Assembly: GCF_026191375.1 (NCBI RefSeq)
Contig: NZ_JAODTL010000026.1
Span: 1 to 34,900 of the forward strand
Source of the DNA: Marinomonas pontica
Lineage (GTDB): Bacteria > Pseudomonadota > Gammaproteobacteria > Pseudomonadales > Marinomonadaceae
DNA length: 34,900 nucleotides
Direction: 5' to 3'
Part shown: piece by piece, positions 26,282 through 34,900 of the stretch
Layout: each line of letters starts with the position of its first letter
Numbering within the stretch: the stretch's first letter is position 1
Made by a program: the position numbers and the translations under genes
Notes under the pieces: generated by a model
What the model was told of the DNA's origin: nothing
Seen by the model: only the letters and a program-made list of their open reading frames with translations
Database searches by the model: none

Positions 26282-28976
26282 ATGGATATTCAACTCCCAC
26301 TGATTCTCAAAATATTGGTCTTTTTGTTTTGTGTTACAGCGTTTGCTTTGGTGGCATTGCAACTCGCTTTTTTGATCCGTTTCAAACTGTTGCAGCGACG
26401 CTATTCAAGAGCCATTTTGGCCACCAATGCGGGTGTTTGGGAGTGGTACCCTGAAACGGGCCGCTTGTATGCCTCCACAGAATTCTTTATGCAACTTGGG
26501 TTCGAAGAAAAAAACACCCAAATCTTTAAAAGACTGGCTGGCCTTTTTGTCACCAGAAGATCGCATCACTTTTGAGCGCTGGAAGGCTGTTTTACTGGAA
26601 GATGAGGTTAATCTTGCTCCCAGGTCGATTCGTCTCAAAATAAAAAATCCCCTTCAGGAAGTACATTGGGTCGAAATGCGCGGCAGCGTGGTACGGCGCG
26701 ATGCCCGTAAACGTGTTCACAGTGTGGCGGGTATTTTTGAAGACATTGGTCATATTGTTGAAACCGAAAACGAATTAATTGTGGCGCGAGAAGAAGCACG
26801 TCGTCGAGAGCTGACATTGTCTTCTTTGCTGAATAATATTCCTGACATTGTCTGGTCAAAAGATGAGGCTGGATGTTATTTGGATTGCAATCAGGCATTT
26901 TTAGATTTTAACTCTTTGTCTGTTGAGGACATTCAAGGCAAAAACGACCTAGAATTAAACCTCGATAGAAAGGGGGATTATTACTTTAATCAAGATAAAC
27001 ATGCGTTAGAAGCAGGCGTTACGCTTCACGAACAAACGTGGGGATACCCTAAAAATGGCAGTGAGCCATGCTTGTTTGAGGTATACCGTGTACCCGTCAT
27101 TGAACCTTCCATAAACTTTCGTGGCACGCTTGGCATCGCGCGAAATATCACAGAACGTCACCGTTTATTTAATGAATTGAAATTGTTTAAAAGCTTTGCT
27201 GACAATTCGGCACAGGGCTTTGTGATGGCAACTTTAGAGGGAGATATAACGTACCTAAATAAAAAAATACGGCAACTTCTGAGCGTCTCAGGTGAAGAAA
27301 ACGACGCGTCCTTAGCGGATTTGAACTACTTGGATTTTTACCCTGAAGTGAGTCAAAAATTCATTAAATCTACTGTCATTCCTTATGTGAAAGAGCAAGG
27401 TGTCTGGGAAGGGGAATTGCAAGCCAGAAGCTTAAATGGTCGCCTGTTTGCAACCCATGAGACGTTCTTTCTATTGCGAGACGACGAAGGAAAGTCTACG
27501 TCTTTAGGGAATATTATGAGTGACATTACCGATCAAAAAAATGTCTCTCTCCAACTAGAACAAGCCAAAGAAGCCGCTGAGCAGGCTAACCAAGCAAAAA
27601 GTCATTTCTTGGCCAATATGAGCCATGAAATTCGTACCCCACTGAACGCGATTATTGGCTACGCTCAACTTATCAGTGAGGACAACCAGCTAACGGGAAT
27701 GTCGAGAACACGGTTTTTGTCCATTGCCAGTGCAGGCAATCGATTGTTGGGGTTGATTAACGATATTCTCGACATCGCTCGAATAGAATCGGGACGGCTT
27801 GTGTTGCACGAACAAAAAACCGATTTATGCCGAGAAGTCAGTCAAATAGGTAAGCTGTTTCAGGGCGAAGCGCAACAAAAAGGCTTAACCTTAATCGTTG
27901 AATGCCATATTGACGATGGGAAAATGGTCATGATTGACCCGGTCAAGTTTCAGCAAATACTGACTAACCTATTGGGTAATGCCGTGAAATTTACCTCTCA
28001 AGGCTATGTGAAAGTTACGGCTCAACTGGTTGATAATCGAATTCATATTATTATAGAAGACACCGGGCCAGGGATTGAGTCTGAGTTAATGGAGCATTTA
28101 TTTACGCCCTTCATGCAAGGTAAAGCGGGAGAAATTTCAGGAGGAACCGGACTTGGTTTGTCTTTATCGACAGCCTTGGTAAAACTCATGGAAGGTTCTT
28201 TATCTGTGAAAAGCAGCGATGGCATTGGTACTCAAATAACGGTGGATTTGCCCTTGCTCAAAGCGGGTGATCGCCAGGCAATCAATGTGGACAATGAAGA
28301 CGCGATCCTCAGTATGAGGTTGAACAATCCCATACGTGTATTGGTGGCAGAAGACGACGCCTGGTCTAGAGATATTCTTGTGTCTTTGTTAGAAAAAGCC
28401 GGTTGCCAGATTTTAGAGGCGGAAGACGGCAAGCAAGCCATTGAGATTTTTAGGACGAATCCACCGGATTTGATAATGACGGATATTCGAATGCCTAAAA
28501 AAAGCGGCATTGATCTATTAAAAACGATTCAAAGAGAAGATAAAAACCATCAAATACCGGTGATCGCGGTCACAGCGTCAACGTTAGTGCATGAACAGCA
28601 AGCGTTATTGGATGAAGGCTTTTGGCAGGTCATCGCAAAACCTTATCAAATTAAAGAAATTTATAAATCCTTGGTGACGCACTTGGATGTGTATTTCGTG
28701 CCTGCACCAGAATCAAAAAGAACCTCTAACACGGACGACTTAACCGTTTCTTCCCTAAATGATGATATGAGTACGGAGTGCGATTTAACGCGGGACGATT
28801 GGCTGCCATTATTGTCAGCAGCCCAAAGCGGTGACGTTCAAGCCACTGAACAAGCATTCCACTCTTTGAGTCGGTACCTCCCTGCGACCTACAAAAGAAC
28901 ACTGCAATCTGCGATTGAACAATTCGATCTCGGATTGGTGGAGTCTTTGATTGCCCAATATGAGGACAAAGCATAA
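26282..28976 (+). pseudogene. Membrane PAS hybrid histidine kinase (single-base frameshift)
   Basis: The reconstructed protein of about 897 residues has an N-terminal transmembrane helix (about 8-31), three PAS-like modules (about 38-165, 180-300, 310-420), a HisKA domain with His448 in LANMSHEIRTPLNAIIGYAQL, an HATPase domain (N-box NLLGNAVKF, G-box IEDTGPGI and GGTGLGLSLS), a receiver domain with Asp734 in MTDIRMPKKSG, and a helical C-terminal tail of about 80 residues. The frame breaks in the A7 run at 26508-26514; one fewer A joins GFEEK to TPKSLKDWLAFLSPED. There is no clear HPt domain in the tail. It is very probably the partner of the REC-GGDEF-EAL protein upstream. Confidence 0.84.
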
Positions 28977-29035
28977 ACACACCTGAGCATTCTGTTCATA
29001 TGCGGATTGCTCAAGGCTTCCTGAGTGCTTTAGGT

Positions 29036-29041
29036 TTGACA
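29036..29041 (+). promoter_or_regulatory. Possible -35 box for the cobalamin operon
   Basis: A perfect TTGACA lies 110 bases upstream of the chelatase gene. The region 15-18 bases downstream (ATAGATACTG) offers only a poor -10. No B12-box or riboswitch-like conserved core is visible between 28977 and 29150. Confidence 0.3.
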
Positions 29042-29150
29042 TAAAATCGCCTCATAGATACTGTCGAACAAGACAAGTTATAAGAAAAGCGCCTACAATA
29101 GAGCCTTTTACTTTTTCGCTAATACACACTAAACCGCAACAGGTAGCCCA

Positions 29151-30926
29151 ATGACCCATTTCGCCTCTAGTGACTTTCCTTTTACCGCGGTAGCGGGGCA
29201 AGATGCGCTAAAGCTGGCGTTGATTTTGTGTGCCGTTAATCCACAAATCGGCGGTGTTTTGATAAGTGGCCCGCGTGGATCGGCAAAGTCTACCTTGGCG
29301 CGAGGATTGTCTGGCGTGATGCCCGCTTTACAGGGAGAAGAAGCCGTTCCTTTTGCAACGCTGCCACTTGGCACCAGTGAAGATCGTTTGCTTGGTGCAT
29401 TGGATTTGGAGCAGGTTCTGCAAGACAAACAGGTTGCTTTTAAACCCGGTTTATTGAGCAAAGCCCATGGTGGCGTCTTGTATGTCGATGAAGTGAATTT
29501 GCTTGCCGACCATTTAGTGGATCAACTCTTGGATGTGTCCGCCAGTGGCGTCAATCGTGTTGAGCGTGATGGGCTCAGTCATGAACACGCGGCGCGTTTT
29601 TTGTTGGTGGGCACCATGAACCCCGATGAAGGCGAGTTGCGTCCACAGCTAAAAGACCGCTTTGGCTTGATGGTGGAATTGGTTAATCAATACAGCCTTG
29701 AAGAGCGTGTACAGATTGTGCGTCTCCGCGATGAATACGACCAAGACGCTCAAGCATTTTGTGATGCCTTTAAGTACAAACAGCGTAATTTGAAAAACAG
29801 CATTCGCTTGGCAAGACAAGTTTTAGCGCAAGTGCGTTGCTCTGATGAACTGCGTTTAGAAGTGGCGAGCCGCTGTCAGCTAGCAAATGTTGATGGTGTG
29901 CGTGGTGATATTGTTTGGATTCGAGCCGCCATGACCCACGCCGCTTGGCGCGGTGCAAAAAATGTCTCTTTGGACGATGTTCAAACCGTCGAAGAGTTGG
30001 TGTTGGCTCATAGACGCCAAGCTAACTCTCAGCCTTCAGCATCCAGCCCGCCGCCGTCTCGTCGACCTGACGATTCTCGTTCGTTATCACCCAATAGCAG
30101 TAATCAGCCTCAAACTGATTTATCACCAGACGGTGAGCCAAATGAGCAAAATGGTTCGGGGGAATGGGGCAGTATGTCGCCTCAAACGCTTGCGAGCAGC
30201 GCGCCCATCAATGTGGTTGTTCACGGTTCACAGAGAGAGCGCCGCGCCGCTCAGTCATTTATTGGCGAGGTAGCGCCGGGAAAGCATAAAGGCAAGCAGC
30301 TGGGCGGTTATCGTCCCGATGTCGCGCAATCTGTTGACCTTCCTTCCGCGGATGGAATTGACTGGTTTCGAAGCATTGTCAGCCAGCCGCAAGAATGGCC
30401 ACCGAAAAACCTGACGCCTAAGCCCGCTAAGACCGGTCAATCTGTTTTGCATTTGGTGTTATTAGACACATCGGCATCAACCTTGAGTCAAGGGGTGTTT
30501 GCCCATGCCAAAGGCGTGATTTTAGACATTGCACAGCGTGCTTATTTGGCTCGAGAGCAGATTGCTATTTTAGGCTTTGGGCAAGAGGGCGTGTCGTCTA
30601 TTTTGCCTAAAGTGCGCGCTCCCAAAGAAATCTCTGATTTATTGGACGATTTAGGCGCGGGTGGCGGTACGCCATTTCGTGTTGCAATCGAAAACGCCAG
30701 CCAGTACTTGGCACAACAGCACAAAACCAACAAGAGCTTACTCAGCCAAACCTATATACTAACGGATGGCCGAACCCAAGCCGACGTATCTGACCTTGTT
30801 TTGCTGGGTAATACGGTATTAATCGATACTGAAAACGCGCCAGTCAAGCGTGGTCGAGGCCAAGATATTGCACAGCATTTGGGCGCACAATACGTTCTAT
30901 TGAGCTCTTTTTTACCGACTATTTAG
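29151..30926 (+). CDS. Fused AAA+/VWA chelatase subunit (ChlI-ChlD type) of the cobaltochelatase
   Basis: ATPase partner of a CobN-type cobaltochelatase, which inserts cobalt into hydrogenobyrinate a,c-diamide. The 591-residue protein fuses a ChlI-like AAA+ domain (about 10-290) with a ChlD-like VWA domain (about 425-591). Walker A is GPRGSAKST (40-48), Walker B is LYVDEVNLL (Asp113, Glu114), and the MIDAS motif DTSAS begins at Asp439. A Ser/Pro-rich linker (about 290-345) joins them. The same fused form sits next to cob genes in Pseudomonas, in place of the two-gene CobS/CobT of Rhodobacterales. It could be mistaken for magnesium chelatase, but the adjacent cob genes favour cobalt. CobN is not in the window. 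Confidence 0.85.
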   Translation: MTHFASSDFPFTAVAGQDALKLALILCAVNPQIGGVLISGPRGSAKSTLARGLSGVMPALQGEEAVPFATLPLGTSEDRLLGALDLEQVLQDKQVAFKPGLLSKAHGGVLYVDEVNLLADHLVDQLLDVSASGVNRVERDGLSHEHAARFLLVGTMNPDEGELRPQLKDRFGLMVELVNQYSLEERVQIVRLRDEYDQDAQAFCDAFKYKQRNLKNSIRLARQVLAQVRCSDELRLEVASRCQLANVDGVRGDIVWIRAAMTHAAWRGAKNVSLDDVQTVEELVLAHRRQANSQPSASSPPPSRRPDDSRSLSPNSSNQPQTDLSPDGEPNEQNGSGEWGSMSPQTLASSAPINVVVHGSQRERRAAQSFIGEVAPGKHKGKQLGGYRPDVAQSVDLPSADGIDWFRSIVSQPQEWPPKNLTPKPAKTGQSVLHLVLLDTSASTLSQGVFAHAKGVILDIAQRAYLAREQIAILGFGQEGVSSILPKVRAPKEISDLLDDLGAGGGTPFRVAIENASQYLAQQHKTNKSLLSQTYILTDGRTQADVSDLVLLGNTVLIDTENAPVKRGRGQDIAQHLGAQYVLLSSFLPTI

Positions 30927-30947
30927 ACACATTTTAGAGATGGCTTT

Positions 30948-32282
30948 ATGACCTCTTCTGTTGTTCATTGTCCTGCATTATTTTTGACAGCACCTGCGTC
31001 GAATCAGGGCAAAACCACCATTACGGCGGCGCTGGCGCGTTACTTTACCAATCAGGGAAAAGTGGTTCGCGTGTTTAAAACGGGTCCCGATTACCTTGAC
31101 CCGCAGATTTTAGCGCAAGCGTCTAAACAACCCGTCGAGCAACTGGATATTTGGATGGCGGGCGAAGAGTATTGCCAAGACATGCTTTATCAAGCCGCTC
31201 AAGTAGCGGATTTGATCTTGGTGGAAGGTGCCATGGGCATGTTTGATGGCGAACCTTCCAGTGCTGACCTTGCGGCTCGTTTTGGTATTCCCATGGCGAT
31301 TGTTATGGACGTTAAAGGCATGGCTCAAACGGCTGCGGCGGTCGCGACTGGCTTGGCGAATTTCCGCGATGACGTGCAAGTGGCAGGACTGATTGCCAAC
31401 CGTTGTGGCAGCGAACGCCATGCGGAATTGATCCGCGATGCATTACCTGCAAACTTACCTTTGCTCGCCACCTTAAAGCGTGATGAAGAAATTACCTTGC
31501 CAGAGCGTCACTTAGGTTTGGTGCAAGCAGACGAAGTAAAAGACGAGCTCGAAGTGCGCTTTGAAGCCGCTGTGGAATGGCTGAAAGAAACGCAAGACAC
31601 TGGCTTGTTGGCATTGCCTAATGCCGTACCTTTTTATGCCACTAAGCAAGTAGATGACAATCAAGTCATCGAGCAAAGCTTGCAGGGGAAAACCATTGCG
31701 GTGGCTAGAGATGCTGCGTTCAGTTTTATCTATGATGCGAACCTAATTGCGTTGAAAAGTTTAGGCGCAGAGGTGGTGTTTTTCTCGCCCTTGCATGATC
31801 AAGCTTTACCCGATGCTGATGCTCTTTGGCTGCCGGGTGGTTATCCTGAATTGCACTCCAAAGTGCTCTCTGAAAACCTTTCAATGCGCCAAGCCATCAA
31901 GGCTTTTTTCCATTCGGGAAAAGGTATTTTAGCGGAATGCGGCGGCATGCTTTATAGCTTGGAGGATCTAACCGATTTGGATAATCAGTGTTATCCGATG
32001 TTGGGGATTTTAGCTGGCCAAGGCGCGATGCGCGGCAAACGCGGTTGCCAAGGTATGCAAACAGCGGTGATTCCACAAGGCGAAATTCGCGGCCATGCTC
32101 ATCACAGATCGCGCAGCGCCAATACGCCGGAACCGGTTGGTTATGGTCGTCGTCAGCGACACCCAGCACCGGGCGAGGCGATTTATCAGCAGAAAGGCTT
32201 AACCGCCAGTTATTTGCATTTGTTTTTCCCTTCCAATTTAGACGTTACTGCTAAGATCTTTTTAGCCGGTCAGCAGGGCTAG
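30948..32282 (+). CDS. cobB: Cobyrinate/hydrogenobyrinate a,c-diamide synthase CobB
   Basis: CobB amidates the a and c side chains of (hydrogeno)byrinic acid with glutamine and ATP. The 444-residue product has an N-terminal P-loop-like dethiobiotin-synthetase fold (TAPASNQGKTT, about 15-24; KTGPDYLDP; LVEGAMGMFDG) and a C-terminal class I-type glutamine amidotransferase domain (about 245-440) with Cys331 in ILAECGGMLYSL and His386 in RGHAHHRSRS. The usual family motif is RGHTFHYS, so the FHY part is changed here to HHR while the catalytic His is kept. The stop is six bases before the cbiD start and the start is 21 bases after the chelatase, so all are one operon. Confidence 0.92.
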   Translation: MTSSVVHCPALFLTAPASNQGKTTITAALARYFTNQGKVVRVFKTGPDYLDPQILAQASKQPVEQLDIWMAGEEYCQDMLYQAAQVADLILVEGAMGMFDGEPSSADLAARFGIPMAIVMDVKGMAQTAAAVATGLANFRDDVQVAGLIANRCGSERHAELIRDALPANLPLLATLKRDEEITLPERHLGLVQADEVKDELEVRFEAAVEWLKETQDTGLLALPNAVPFYATKQVDDNQVIEQSLQGKTIAVARDAAFSFIYDANLIALKSLGAEVVFFSPLHDQALPDADALWLPGGYPELHSKVLSENLSMRQAIKAFFHSGKGILAECGGMLYSLEDLTDLDNQCYPMLGILAGQGAMRGKRGCQGMQTAVIPQGEIRGHAHHRSRSANTPEPVGYGRRQRHPAPGEAIYQQKGLTASYLHLFFPSNLDVTAKIFLAGQQG

Positions 32283-32288
32283 CGGATT

Positions 32289-33443
32289 ATGTGGCCTGAA
32301 AGTGCTGAATCGACCGCGCCACTGCGTACTGGTTTAACCACCGGAACCTGCGCGACGGCTTGCTGTGTGGCGGCGGCTCAGGCACTTTTTGCCCAACAAC
32401 AAGATGCAAGCGTCAGCGTCACCTTACCCAAAGGCAAAGTGGTTGATCTGCCAATTATCGAGTATCAAGCAATCGACGGCGGCATCAAAACCGCGACGAT
32501 TAAAGACGCGGGAGACGACCCAGACGCGACCCACGGAGCAACCTTATTTGTCGAGCTGAGATTATCCCCAGAGCAGGGCGTACGCTTTCATGCGGCGCAA
32601 GGCGTGGGCACTGTGACACGCACGGGCTTGCTGCTTGATGTTGGCGAACCAGCAATTAATCCAGTGCCGCGTAAAATGATGACCGAGCATTTGGAAGGTT
32701 TTGCGCAAACCTATCAATATCATGGTGGTTTCGATGTGTCTGTCGGCGTGATCAACGGTGAGCAAATTGCACAAAAAACCATGAATCCACGTTTGGGAAT
32801 TTTGGGGGGCTTATCGATTCTCGGCACCACAGGCATTGTGCGTCCGTTTTCTTGTGCTGCTTACATTGCGTCTATTCATCAGGGCATCGATGTGGCACGT
32901 GCTAATTCAATCACCCACATTGCCGCTACCACAGGCAATGCCAGTGAAGACGCTATAAAAAGTCATTATCAGCTCGATGATATGGCGTTGATCGAAATGG
33001 GCGACTTTGTGGGTGCTGTGTTAAAGCACATTAAAAAGGTTGAGCAAACCAACTTTATCCAGCTAAACAGTTCAATTCAGTTACAGAAGCTCAGCATCTG
33101 CGGTGGATTCGGTAAAATCAGCAAATTAGCTCAGCATCACATGGATCTAAACAGTCGTGCATCCAGCATCGATCTTGCTGCCTTGGCACAACTTGCCGCC
33201 AGTTTGGGTGCTGATGATGACTTGCAAGAGCGCATGACATGCGCCAATACCAGTGTGGAAGCCTTGTCTTTTGCTATGTCAGCAGGATTACCGCTTGCCA
33301 ATGCCATCTGTCAGCAAGCCTTAGACTTTGCACGACAGTACATTCCCGCTCACATCGAGTTAGAAGTCTGGGCGATTGATCGCAAAGGCCAATTTGTTGG
33401 TAAAGCCTTGGATGCTGATTTAACACAGCGAGACGAGTCATGA
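32289..33443 (+). CDS. cbiD: Cobalt-precorrin-5B C1-methyltransferase CbiD
   Basis: CbiD carries out C1 methylation linked to ring contraction in the anaerobic cobalamin route; in Pseudomonas-type clusters it stands in for CobF of the aerobic route. The 384-residue protein opens with the family signature LRTGLTTGTCATACCVAAAQAL, followed by LPKGKVVDLPI, KDAGDDPDATHGA, GEPAINPVPRKMM, GGLSILGTTGIVRPFS and ICGGFGKISKLAQ, all typical of CbiD. Length is normal. The ATG follows the cobB stop by six bases and the stop overlaps the cobK ATG (ATGA). Confidence 0.94.
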   Translation: MWPESAESTAPLRTGLTTGTCATACCVAAAQALFAQQQDASVSVTLPKGKVVDLPIIEYQAIDGGIKTATIKDAGDDPDATHGATLFVELRLSPEQGVRFHAAQGVGTVTRTGLLLDVGEPAINPVPRKMMTEHLEGFAQTYQYHGGFDVSVGVINGEQIAQKTMNPRLGILGGLSILGTTGIVRPFSCAAYIASIHQGIDVARANSITHIAATTGNASEDAIKSHYQLDDMALIEMGDFVGAVLKHIKKVEQTNFIQLNSSIQLQKLSICGGFGKISKLAQHHMDLNSRASSIDLAALAQLAASLGADDDLQERMTCANTSVEALSFAMSAGLPLANAICQQALDFARQYIPAHIELEVWAIDRKGQFVGKALDADLTQRDES

Positions 33444-34227
33444 AGGTTTTATTATTGGGTGGCACCGCTGACGCTCGCCGTTTGGCCGACTCGTTACATA
33501 GAGAGAGCGTAAGCGTCATCTACAGCTTGGCGGGGTTGGTACGCGTGCCCAAAGTCGATTGCCAGTTGGTGGTGGGGGATTTACCCAATTTGGTGGCTTG
33601 GCTCAGTACTTAAAAGACAATAATATCGGCGCGATTTTGGATGTGACCCATCCTTATGCGCAAACCATGAGCAGTAAGGCCGTGACGGTGGCTAAAGATG
33701 TTGGCATTCCCTGTTGGCGTTTTCATCGCCCCGCTTGGAAACAAGAAGAGGCCGATCGCTGGAAATTTTATCAAGATGAAACCGATTTATTGGTGCAGCT
33801 TGATGACTTTCGAGTGCCCTTATTAAGCGCTGGGCAAATGAGCGAAGTCTTGCTCAAACGTGTACTGCAATTACCAAGCGTCGAACGCATTGTGTGGCGA
33901 ACGGCGGTTGAGCCTAAGTTTGATCTGCCAGATAACATCGATTGGATAAAAGCCATTGGCCCTTTTGCTTTAGAGGATGAGCGCCAATTGTTAGTGGATC
34001 ACGGCATTGATGTTATCGTTAGTAAGAACAGCGGCGGTTCGGCCACCTATTCCAAGCTTGAAGCCGCCAGAGAATTATCTATTCCCGTTTTATTGCATGC
34101 TCGGCCGATTTTGCCAGAAGCCGAACGTGAATTTAGTGACACGGAAGACTGCTTGCAAGCTTGTTTGGCCGCTTGGGGCAAGGCTTCTACTCACATTAAA
34201 CATCAACAAAAAGACAACCAACAGTGA
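33440..34227 (+). pseudogene. cobK: Precorrin-6A reductase CobK/CbiJ (single-base frameshift)
   Basis: CobK reduces precorrin-6A to precorrin-6B with NADPH. From ATG 33440 the frame reads MKVLLLGGTADARRLADSL, SLAGLVRVP and CQLVVG, then fails to a stop at about 33613; the remainder (GGFTQFGGLAQYLKDNNIGAILDVTHPYA to the stop at 34227) is in another frame. The break is in the G5 run at 33574-33578, where one more G gives VVGGFTQFGG and a normal protein of 262 residues. LDVTHPYA, SKNSGG and LLHARP are family motifs. The frame overlaps cbiD upstream and cobH downstream by four bases each, as expected for an intact coupled gene, so a sequence error is the likeliest explanation. Confidence 0.87.
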
Positions 34228-34889
34228 CTTCTTCAGACGACGTTCAATACAACTATCAATACGAAAATAACCCTCAAGCTATTGAGAATGACAGTTTTCG
34301 ACAAATCCGCGAGCTAACTGATTTGTCTGGCTTGAGCCAAGACCAGCAGCAAGTCGTTATGCGCGTAGTGCACAGCCTTGGCTTGCCTGACGTGGCCGAG
34401 CAAGTGCGCTTTAGTGCCAATGCAACTCAAGCAGGCCGCGAGGCGTTAGCCAATAATGGCGCGATTTTGTGCGACGTGGAAATGGTCAAGCAAGGCGTCA
34501 CCAAGCGCATGATAACGAGAGAGCCATTGTGCTTTTTGAACGATGCGCGCACAGCAGAATTGGCGAAAAGCAAAGGCGAAACTCGCTCTATGGCGGCATT
34601 GAGTTTATGGCAACAAGATCTTGCTGGCAGCGTGGTTTTAATCGGCAATGCGCCAACGGCCTTGTTTCGATTATTAGAAATGATCGAACAAGGCGCGCCA
34701 AAACCCGCTTTGATCATCGGTATGCCGGTGGGTTTTGTCGGCGCAGCGGAGTCGAAAAACGCGCTTTGGCAAGCTCATGAAAAGCTTGGTATCGAATGCA
34801 TTACCTTGCTCGGACGAATGGGCGGTAGCGCCGTGACATCGGCCAGCTGTAATGCATTGTTGCGCTGCAATCTAGGCGAGTATTATTAA
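34224..34889 (+). CDS. cobH: Precorrin-8X methylmutase CobH/CbiC
   Basis: CobH moves the C11 methyl group to C12, turning precorrin-8X into hydrogenobyrinate. The 221-residue protein has the family features: the catalytic His50 in MRVVHSLGLPDVAEQVRFS, GAILCDVEMVKQGVTK, ETRSMAALSLW, GNAPTALFRLLEMI and IIGMPVGFVGAAESK. The N-terminus is about ten residues longer than many CobH. It starts at GTG 34224, overlapping the cobK stop (GTGA), and ends at TAA, whose last A may begin the next start codon. Confidence 0.93.
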   Translation: MTSSDDVQYNYQYENNPQAIENDSFRQIRELTDLSGLSQDQQQVVMRVVHSLGLPDVAEQVRFSANATQAGREALANNGAILCDVEMVKQGVTKRMITREPLCFLNDARTAELAKSKGETRSMAALSLWQQDLAGSVVLIGNAPTALFRLLEMIEQGAPKPALIIGMPVGFVGAAESKNALWQAHEKLGIECITLLGRMGGSAVTSASCNALLRCNLGEYY

Positions 34890-34900
34890 TGTTTTTTTGT
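34889..34900 (+). CDS. Possible start of the next cobalamin gene (partial)
   Basis: The cobH stop and a following ATG overlap as TAATG, a common sign of translational coupling. Only four codons (M F F C) are visible before the window ends, so the product cannot be identified. In Pseudomonas-type clusters cobI or cobJ often follows cobH. Confidence 0.25.

Noticed and set aside
29151..30926. Magnesium chelatase of (bacterio)chlorophyll synthesis
   Set aside because: The domain layout is similar, but it is coupled to cobB, cbiD, cobK and cobH, and no bch or chl genes are present.

Overview
The window looks like chromosomal core DNA from a marine gammaproteobacterium. Gene content and protein style (ZipA, MnmC, RstAB-like regulators, YciB/YciI next to the trpH-yciO-rluB set, a Pseudomonas-like cobalamin operon, GC content near the middle of the range) best fit an Oceanospirillales member such as Marinomonas. 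That placement is an inference from protein resemblance, not a database result. I see no phage, insertion sequence, CRISPR array, tRNA or rRNA. Coding density is high and no gene-free stretch exceeds 300 bases.

Layout: (1) 1-3612, the end of a cytochrome c maturation operon (ccmF partial, ccmG, ccmH, ccmI), tightly overlapped. (2) 3678-7047, zipA, then ligA and a yheU-type gene. (3) 7068-10930, cysE, an unrecognised 113-aa gene, bifunctional mnmC and periplasmic ppiA. (4) 11022-14887, a SelW-like Rdx gene, yciI/yciB on the minus strand, and a PHP-domain RNase gene, yciO and rluB on the plus strand. (5) 14917-17678, a DUF1499 gene and an RstA/RstB-like two-component system. (6) 17702-21350, metR, argF, a CGFS glutaredoxin, a 2-Cys peroxiredoxin and a YaeR-type VOC protein. 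(7) 21359-24185, two LysR regulators and a YitT-like membrane protein. (8) 24449-28976, a REC-GGDEF-EAL protein and a membrane-anchored PAS hybrid histidine kinase, probably one c-di-GMP signalling unit. (9) 29151-34889, a cobalamin operon: a fused AAA+/VWA chelatase subunit, cobB, cbiD, cobK and cobH, with a possible next start codon at the right edge.

The most striking sequence-level observation is that six genes (yciB, yciO, one LysR gene, the REC-GGDEF-EAL gene, the hybrid kinase and cobK) are each broken by a single-base frameshift in or beside a mononucleotide run, while their reading frames are otherwise undecayed on both sides. Several are normally conserved. The simplest explanation is homopolymer length error in the underlying sequence rather than six real pseudogenes, so these are annotated as frameshifted genes with reconstructed full extents. 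I found no clearly new system. The leads most worth checking are the c-di-GMP kinase/phosphodiesterase pair, a perfect 12-bp inverted repeat between the two LysR genes, and the mixed late-cobalt/CbiD cobalamin gene set.
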